Assembly (NCBI GenBank): GCA_016931965.1
Contig: JAFGDT010000086.1
Location: forward strand, 1 to 64,000
DNA length: 64,000 nt
Reading direction: 5' to 3'
Source of the DNA: a bacterium
GTDB taxonomy: Bacteria; Zhuqueibacterota; QNDG01; DSAB01
In this document: positions 58,701 to 64,000 of the stretch, one piece after another
How positions within the stretch are numbered: the stretch's first letter is position 1
Layout: every line of letters starts with the position of its first letter
Notes under the pieces: generated by a model
What the model saw: the letters and a program-made list of their open reading frames with translations, nothing else
What the model was told of the DNA's origin: nothing
Database searches by the model: none
Program-made: the position numbers and the translations under genes

Positions 58701-59308
58701 ACAATGGTTCGTGCAATGGCTCTTCCCTCTTCAAAGCGGTTTTGAACAATCTTTTCCTCTTGCTGTACATAACTATAAATAAAGCCCGCCAATACAATCG
58801 AAGTCAGGACACCGGAGGCAATTAAAGAAAACCTTGTCTTCATCGTGAATGAAAACTCTGGAACCATAAACCGTTTTCGAGGAGAGATACTTCTGTTCTT
58901 GATCAACTTGAGTTCATTTCCCTCGACTGTTTTTCGATAATCAATTTGATCGATGACCCGTCGGATGATAAAAATGCCCAATCCACCCTTCTTCCCAATA
59001 TCAACATATCGTTGAAGATCTGGATCTTTCACCCTATTGGGATCAAAAGTATGTCCCTGATCGATCATCGAGATGGTGACGCTTCTATCACGAACAAGCA
59101 TGCGGATCGTAATAAAGCCTTCCCAGTCTCGATAGGCATGGCGGATGATGTTCGTACCCGCTTCATCAATAGCCAGTTTGAACACATTGATGATGCGCTC
59201 CGACACGCCATATTTCCTTCCGACCCGTGTGACAAAATTTCTCATTTCCCCCAGATAGCCAATCTCAGCCGGGACTTTGGTCTCCTCTTTGATGACCCGT
59301 TTAAACAT
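55793..59308 (-). CDS. RsbW-like kinase, sensor, RsbU-like phosphatase, HTH and TPR fusion
   Basis: 1171 residues. 1-145: HATPase of the RsbW/SpoIIAB kind (Glu49...Asn53 N-box, DQG at 83-85, GGLG at 108-111). About 158-182 and 325-353: membrane segments around an extracytoplasmic sensor. About 355-410: HAMP. About 435-655: PP2C/SpoIIE phosphatase with metal acids in GGDYFDF, VADVSGKG, DGITEA and QSDD. About 665-715 and 730-780: two transposase-like HTHs (KEACKSMGVSTSTYYKYKK; RISEELNTEKYG). Then an acidic linker and TPRs (about 1045-1165). It can in principle both phosphorylate and dephosphorylate a STAS partner, which is encoded next. AAAGGAA abuts the ATG. Confidence 0.9.
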   Translation of the reverse strand: MFKRVIKEETKVPAEIGYLGEMRNFVTRVGRKYGVSERIINVFKLAIDEAGTNIIRHAYRDWEGFITIRMLVRDRSVTISMIDQGHTFDPNRVKDPDLQRYVDIGKKGGLGIFIIRRVIDQIDYRKTVEGNELKLIKNRSISPRKRFMVPEFSFTMKTRFSLIASGVLTSIVLAGFIYSYVQQEEKIVQNRFEEGRAIARTIVPRYISQLEKLEAWDLQNWELDNWELATLSAEFQREYAPLVREVLIVDVNDMIQGAVSTEYILSSYQRPSNAVQKADDVYQYLTDQGWSVYDVVAGAIFRSSDNPRSVGTIHLLLDKSVIDEDVRLARRSVILNFGLILLFGYLGVFLLVYVTMSPFKKLLQWIRALGRDEIHEEMDFDSSDEVGQIAQAFNDITEKFRKSQENLAERERLQKEMQVAQEIQHTLLPSAFPEIEGYEIASYYEAAKEVGGDYFDFVEVDKDTLGIVVADVSGKGVPGSLIMTMIRTALRTEARGNKNAADVLTRVNDFVINDMKRGMFVTIFYIILDSRRRTINYASAGHNPMILYRGKTKKSFYLNPRGFPIGINLPDNTLFRKSIQSDTLRLRDDDILIVYTDGITEAMNIRRERFGDERLLSAIRNFGNLKVNPLVDKIREEINIFTEEHAQSDDITLVAVKEKMKAEDVLFNFRTRLMKMVSKEGMGVKEACKSMGVSTSTYYKYKKRFKKMGLKGLKEKVVWSDIEEKHISIEDKAKIYDIIRNYPEYGAKRISEELNTEKYGNTVIDEKRIYDELVRSRLNTKDLRVAFIERGGRKERMKSPGTPFLTLDGKIIVEKKMDRFKPVVPGREEEYEDEIAEIVATEPLVDTGEPKEISEEEVVPTFDELLHSPEELEKPADGFHIQPEEDEFSFTIDSDQLETEREDLDQRIQESELSHVFEEEEQDKENIRDDSIDLFEDLMVDIDHREDEEVSDIEEIPEAEEILEMEKDVGEIGDVDQVDEEITASIAGELLEEEMGTVEERGEGPDSVYYQQEEAFLEMMEGVGFDRRTVFSGEGEDQKRKTAEDQSHLSKKRFLESGLWFYRQGLFAKAINEFKKAIKEDPAYVEAYQCLGDTFFRLGEFDSAKNAYEKVKKLDPTNESVLENLGVLFANRGDYKRAVWQWGEVLKNNPDREDIVDRIKKMQRVIRQRCL

Positions 59309-59328
59309 TTCCTTTCCCCACTGTTCTG

Positions 59329-61242
59329 TTACTCCTCATAGAGTTCTATTCTCTTTTCAGCATCCTCAATGGCGTTTAAAAGCCGGACATTATTGGGAGC
59401 CAATGCCAGTGCTTCGTTAAAGAGCTGAAGCGCCTCCTTGAAAAGCCCCTCTCTATACCGCTCAAGACCGGTCCGGTATTTTCCCAGAGCCTCTCCCTCT
59501 AATTCGGACCTCTCTTCCAGTGATCTTGCCAGTGATTTTTGATAGTATTCCTTTGCAGGTTCGTCGTCCGGTCGATATTCCAAAGCCCTTGCAAAGTAAC
59601 GGGCAGCTTCATCATATTCCCCCTGTGCATAACGGTTAACACCCGCTTGATAACTGTTAATGAAATCGACATTGATTTCCAGATTTCTGAGCCGTCTCTG
59701 AACCTCCGTTTGAAGGTTGGGATTTCCTTCCGCTTGATCTCTCGCTCGGTCCAAAGCATTGTACGCCTCCGATATCTCACCCCGATTCAGGTTTTGCTGG
59801 GCTCTGGCAAAGAGCTGATAGACTTCATTCTCAAGAGCTGATCGGGCTTGTTGCAAATAACCCTGAATCTGAGGATCTTCCGGATCTCTTTCAAGTGCCT
59901 GTTCAAAATTTTCAATGGCTTTTCGAAAATCACGATTATCTAATGCTTCAAGGCCTTCCTTCAGTCGGGCAGAAATAAATTCATTGTCACGCTGCAAGCT
60001 AACGGTTTCTCTTTCCCGTTGAAGCAATGCTTCTTGGCGTTGCTCCTGTAACTCCTGGTCTTTCTCTGTGACCCAATCCAGCAATTCTCTGGCTTCTGCA
60101 TGATCGGGATCGATGCGCAAAACGGAGCTGAATGCCAACCTTGCATTAAAATAATCACCATTCTCTATATATTCATTGCCCGACCGAAGTCCTTCAGCAA
60201 TTTGCTCCTGGCGATTGGCTTCTATTCGTTGATTGATTCCACTTTGAATTTCCATCAGTCTCTGTTCTTCCAGAATCCGCCTCTTTTCAGGAATGCTCTT
60301 GCCAATGTAAAAAACAAGCGAAAACCGGTGGCTGCGTTGAAAAAATTCTGGATCGCCAATTTGGCTCATGCCATAATCAATCTGAAAGTGACGATAGCGC
60401 AAACCTCCACCAAAACTGAATTCTCCATCGTCAACACCGACTCGCAAATAAATCGAGCGATTCCAGGAATATTCGGTCCCAAAATGATATTGAGACTCTT
60501 TTTGTTGCCCCTGTTCCCAGTCAACCAAGAAGAGCCACCGATCTCTATTCCCTCGAAACTGAAAATATTTGGCTATTCCGAGTTTCGTAATATAGGGAAT
60601 TGTTTCCGCCTTTGTCCCCAGCTTCATCCGAGGGCTGATTCCATTTTCAACCATCCCTCCGAAATAGAGATTGTTCAACAAACCTCCTGTGACAGGAATA
60701 CGATAATGGATCCCGAAATCGACTCCAAATCCATTGGTTGAGTAAAGCCATAGAGACTGTCGGTTGACATTTAAGTTGAATCCGACAGACAATCCCCTGA
60801 AAAATGTTGCCGCATAAGAGAGCGTCAGTTTCCCCCACCAATAATCAATCTCCTCTCCCGTATCAAATGGTGCTCCATCCTCAACCTTGGTATATTTGAT
60901 GCCCCCCGTCCCGATTCTCGACATCCCAAAACCAAAAGTACCTGCATCCATAGTCGGATAGACAAAGCCGATAAAATTGTAGAGTGTTCCTTCAAAAAGC
61001 GTCGTCAGGGAAAGACCGACCCGCTTTTCCTCAACAACAACCATCCCTGCAGGATTCCAGGCAAAAGCAGACGGATCATCGGGGAAAGCGGTTCCCGCAT
61101 TTCCCAATCCCAAAGCCCTTGCGCCGACACCGATGGAGAAGGGACTTTCACGACCCGCTTCCCCCACCTGTCCCTTCAAAACACCGTATCCAACACACAG
61201 AGCACAGAATATCACCCAATATGTAACCTGTTTTCCTCTCAT
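59329..61242 (-). CDS. PorV/PorQ-family outer-membrane protein with C-terminal TPRs
   Basis: 637 residues from the ATG at 61242 (TTG at 61260 is a weaker choice). After a signal peptide (about 1-25) the PorV/PorQ opening SIGVGARALGLGNAGTA is clear, followed by a FadL-like barrel to about residue 325. About 340-637 are coiled and TPR repeats (NGDYFNARLAFSSVLRIDPD, EGLFKEALQLFNEALALAP). In Bacteroidota PorV accepts cargo of the type IX secretion system; here the neighbour upstream bears a FlgD-like sorting tail. The phosphatase fusion follows after 20 bases. Confidence 0.88.
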   Translation of the reverse strand: MRGKQVTYWVIFCALCVGYGVLKGQVGEAGRESPFSIGVGARALGLGNAGTAFPDDPSAFAWNPAGMVVVEEKRVGLSLTTLFEGTLYNFIGFVYPTMDAGTFGFGMSRIGTGGIKYTKVEDGAPFDTGEEIDYWWGKLTLSYAATFFRGLSVGFNLNVNRQSLWLYSTNGFGVDFGIHYRIPVTGGLLNNLYFGGMVENGISPRMKLGTKAETIPYITKLGIAKYFQFRGNRDRWLFLVDWEQGQQKESQYHFGTEYSWNRSIYLRVGVDDGEFSFGGGLRYRHFQIDYGMSQIGDPEFFQRSHRFSLVFYIGKSIPEKRRILEEQRLMEIQSGINQRIEANRQEQIAEGLRSGNEYIENGDYFNARLAFSSVLRIDPDHAEARELLDWVTEKDQELQEQRQEALLQRERETVSLQRDNEFISARLKEGLEALDNRDFRKAIENFEQALERDPEDPQIQGYLQQARSALENEVYQLFARAQQNLNRGEISEAYNALDRARDQAEGNPNLQTEVQRRLRNLEINVDFINSYQAGVNRYAQGEYDEAARYFARALEYRPDDEPAKEYYQKSLARSLEERSELEGEALGKYRTGLERYREGLFKEALQLFNEALALAPNNVRLLNAIEDAEKRIELYEE

Positions 61243-61296
61243 TGATATCCAGTCATTCAAATATAAAACATGTTTTCATCTAAAGGAGATCATGAA

Positions 61297-64000
61297 TTAA
61301 CGTACGATAGCAACTTTCGTTTTCAGAACATGCCCATTTCCTGTGGCCATGACTAAAATGTACACGCCGTTTAATACCGGCAATCCTCTGTCATTGAATC
61401 CATTCCAGGTCACATCACCCGCATGGGAACCTGCTATTCCCTGCGGATCGGATGCCGTATAGGTTTCCGATGACCATACAAGTTCCCCAACCAGTGTATA
61501 AATTTTAAAATAGACATCCGTATCTTCATCCAAATTATAAACAAAGGCCGTTTCTTCATTCCCGGGATCCCCGAAAGGATTGGGGCAATTCCAGAGGACG
61601 ACTTCCGAAGAAGACTCAAATATCATATGAAGATCAGATTGCATATCTTCTAAATCCTGGTCCATGACATTTTTAATGGGAATGGCCAATTTTGAAACAT
61701 AATCCTTGGCGCGCACATAAGAATCGTCCGGTATGTTTAAACGAAAATAAGCAGTCTCTGAACCTCCTGCCATCTTTCCAAAGATGGATACCCTCAGGCT
61801 GTTTCCTGCTTCAATGGTCACATCCTGCTGGTTCAAAGGCACACAGACCGGATTGATTTCGGGTATTTGGCTTTGATTTAACAACCCAAAGAGTTCATCC
61901 CGTTTATCGCTATTGTTGACGGTGATCTTTGAAAGAACACTGTTTGGAGCAATGGCCGTTCCCAGTCGATCTTCGACATCAAACATTAACGTGTCGATGA
62001 GAATACGATTGGTTCCTTCCAAACCTCTATTTTGAAACTCTAAGGACATCAATTCAATGCCATCCTCTCCCGGAGCCGCAGCGTTTAAGTCGCCCGATAT
62101 AACAGGACTGAGATTGACAGCCAACCAGGCTCCCACAGTGGTAACGGCAACACCGTCACTTGACTGGCCGACGTAGGCTTCCCTATTGGTGTTTTCATCA
62201 TAGGGGACTTTGGTCAGAGATACTTTAATATTGATGGCTTCACTTGTTGGATGAGAAGGGGCTTTAATTGTCCATGTGGCTGTTCCGTTAACGATATCCT
62301 TTGTAAGGGGATATGAGGGTGTATAGCCGTCAGATGAAGGATTAACAAGCGTTGCCTGTGCGATACCCGAAGTACCGGCAGTTCCGTTATTGATAACCTC
62401 TGCTTGAATAACAAATTCTTGCCCCAACGAAACAGACCCATCAATAGCATCGGGTGGGCTGATGATGGAAAGATCCAGACTGATATTTGCCTTTCTTACA
62501 GCCGTTACATTCATATAAACCGGAGCTGCGTAAACTTTCACACTCTCCTGTAAAGAATCAACGCCCTCGGCTTCAAGTGCGACGTCCAGCTGATCAAAGG
62601 GATTTTGGGGTGCATCAACCTGCCAAACCACCTCTGAAGAAGAGACGCCCTTCGTTGCATTGTCCTGCATCTGATAACCATAAGGCAGATAAAGGGTTGC
62701 AGTCAGGTTTTTGACATTATTCCGTTGAAAAGTCGCTTTGACAATAAAGCTCTGTCCCGTGGAAAGAATGCGATCTGTAGCCCCGACGGGGGAAGAAATC
62801 GAAAGACTCGATATGATATAACTTAAAAGTGTTGTAATATTCACGCTGACCATTTGTTGAACGATGGTTGCCGTATTCTCTGTATTGTGTTCCCTGGGCA
62901 ATTCAGATAGAGTGACATAGATGGGCCTTGCGGGGTGATCTGTGTTCGGAGCTTGAATGAACCATTCTGCCGGTAATCCCGGACGAATGGATGTAACATG
63001 ATCCGACCCGATCAAAGTATGTCCTGTAGGCACACTGATTTGAACCTGACCACTGTCCACTTCACCCATACCGGCCGCCGTGTAGTCCAAATAGGCTTTC
63101 AATGTATAGATCTGATTTGTGGAAACAAGACCATCTGGATTGCTGAGTTCTAAATTTAATGCAAGAACAGCCGGTCTTTGAATGATCACCGTGGCTGTTG
63201 AATCCAGAGATGGACCAATGGGGGCATCCAATCCGGACTGCCCAAGAGTCGCATCAGTGATGGACGCCGTAAACCGCTCACCGGCCATGTTTTCTATTCC
63301 AGATGCGCTCACATCAAAAATCACCAAACCCCATTCGGTGGGACTTAAACTGGGAATTACTTCCAACAAGGGGCTGGATAAAGACAGTCCATCGCTGTCC
63401 AAAGAAACCTCAATATCTTTCAATGTCTCGCCGAGACCATTTTCCACCTGAACGATGACCTGAAAATCCTGACCCGTATTTACATATCCGTCCCCGGCGA
63501 CAGTCATATTCCTTGTTTCAATGTTTGTGGATATGATGCGAAAATCCCTTTCGGCTTGAACGGAAATACTGGCAGTACCCATGCCACTTAAATTCGCCGC
63601 CGTATTGTGATCTTTCCCGCCAATTTCAGCACGGATTTCAGCTGTTCCGCCCAATCTTCCGGTCGTATGAATGGTATATATCAGTGTATCCCTTCGACCG
63701 CCAATCAACACCAATCCCCCACCCTTTAATGCAGAAGGCGGAGTCACCTTATAATCGGACTGAAAAAGGTTTACGACCCAAAAACTTAAATCTTCCGCTT
63801 GAGGATTGTTCAAAGCAACGGCGGCTTGACCGGTATTGCGGAGTCCCACTTTAACCGTCCAAGGATCAACCTGACCTCCCACGACAATATCTGTTGAGGT
63901 AACCACCCCTTCTACGACAAGATGGGCAGGATTTTGAACGACGGCCGTTGTCGTATTGTCTCCGCTGTTTTCATCGACCAGAAGGTTGTCGGTGTTATCG
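61297..64000 (-). CDS. Large secreted repeat protein with FlgD-like sorting tail, partial
   Basis: The frame is open through the window end with no stop (901 codons seen), so the N-terminus is outside. Repeated Ig/CARDB-like beta-sandwich modules of about 120-130 residues are visible (for example IISPPDAIDGSVSLGQEFVI and LSISSPVGATDRILSTGQSF). The last 95 residues are a FlgD-Ig/T9SS-like tail: NCPNPFGDP, VYFKIYTLVGELVW, VTWNGFNDRG and GVYILVMATGNG. It is probably secreted and anchored by a PorV-dependent route; the PorV-like gene follows 54 bases later. Function unknown. Confidence 0.85.
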   Translation of the reverse strand, partial: DNTDNLLVDENSGDNTTTAVVQNPAHLVVEGVVTSTDIVVGGQVDPWTVKVGLRNTGQAAVALNNPQAEDLSFWVVNLFQSDYKVTPPSALKGGGLVLIGGRRDTLIYTIHTTGRLGGTAEIRAEIGGKDHNTAANLSGMGTASISVQAERDFRIISTNIETRNMTVAGDGYVNTGQDFQVIVQVENGLGETLKDIEVSLDSDGLSLSSPLLEVIPSLSPTEWGLVIFDVSASGIENMAGERFTASITDATLGQSGLDAPIGPSLDSTATVIIQRPAVLALNLELSNPDGLVSTNQIYTLKAYLDYTAAGMGEVDSGQVQISVPTGHTLIGSDHVTSIRPGLPAEWFIQAPNTDHPARPIYVTLSELPREHNTENTATIVQQMVSVNITTLLSYIISSLSISSPVGATDRILSTGQSFIVKATFQRNNVKNLTATLYLPYGYQMQDNATKGVSSSEVVWQVDAPQNPFDQLDVALEAEGVDSLQESVKVYAAPVYMNVTAVRKANISLDLSIISPPDAIDGSVSLGQEFVIQAEVINNGTAGTSGIAQATLVNPSSDGYTPSYPLTKDIVNGTATWTIKAPSHPTSEAINIKVSLTKVPYDENTNREAYVGQSSDGVAVTTVGAWLAVNLSPVISGDLNAAAPGEDGIELMSLEFQNRGLEGTNRILIDTLMFDVEDRLGTAIAPNSVLSKITVNNSDKRDELFGLLNQSQIPEINPVCVPLNQQDVTIEAGNSLRVSIFGKMAGGSETAYFRLNIPDDSYVRAKDYVSKLAIPIKNVMDQDLEDMQSDLHMIFESSSEVVLWNCPNPFGDPGNEETAFVYNLDEDTDVYFKIYTLVGELVWSSETYTASDPQGIAGSHAGDVTWNGFNDRGLPVLNGVYILVMATGNGHVLKTKVAIVR

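Overview
The window looks like chromosomal DNA of a Gram-negative bacterium near the Fibrobacterota-Chlorobiota-Bacteroidota (FCB) assemblage, perhaps a candidate phylum such as Calditrichota, KSB1 or Marinimicrobia. This is inferred from a PorV/PorQ-type barrel, a secreted protein ending in a FlgD-like sorting tail, TolB-type propellers fused to other domains, and an AsmA/YdbH-type envelope protein. No rRNA, tRNA, CRISPR array, integrase or complete insertion sequence was seen, so the taxonomy stays tentative. I count 41 protein genes, two of them cut by the window edges.

Layout. 1-2.7 kb: the start of a large secreted FG-GAP/Fn3 protein (minus strand), then an 890-base gene-free stretch with an isolated terminator and a sigma54-like site. 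3.6-12.5 kb (plus strand): mostly single genes (DksA-type zinc finger, pyruvate-kinase C-domain protein, WXXGXW lipoprotein, S9 peptidase, Smr, flavin-binding protein, GH28, DEAD-box helicase) and a HepT-MntA toxin-antitoxin pair. 12.6-18.4 kb (minus): a TetR-controlled operon for an outer-membrane barrel, an ABC exporter and a LolA-like protein. 18.9-24.0 kb (plus): a SOS mutagenesis cassette, lexA-imuB-dnaE2, without imuA. 24.1-47.2 kb (minus): YjbQ, then a long closely spaced run that reads, in transcription order, DsbD, a small unknown, KamA-type enzyme, PTS-IIA, antiporter, PII-like protein, aldolase, UDP-sugar pyrophosphorylase, MscS channel, YdbH-like and YdbL-like proteins, a 2744-residue propeller/TPR/CHAT protein and an inositol-monophosphatase-type enzyme. 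47.3-64 kb (minus): a sorting-tail protein, PorV-TPR barrel, a kinase/phosphatase signalling fusion, its STAS partner, aconitase, monomeric isocitrate dehydrogenase and a peptidase-propeller-barrel protein.

The two most unusual systems are (i) the partner-switching pair at 55.0-59.3 kb: one protein joins an RsbW-like kinase, a membrane sensor, an RsbU-like PP2C phosphatase, transposase-like HTH segments and TPRs, and the neighbouring STAS protein carries a matching HTH; and (ii) the exported CHAT protein at 25.9-34.1 kb, which has one CHAT domain with an intact His-Cys pair and an upstream copy in which both catalytic positions are replaced at the same spacing. Gene-free gaps also hold clusters of very short-loop perfect hairpins that recur at five places. 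All family calls were made by reading motifs; no database search was run.
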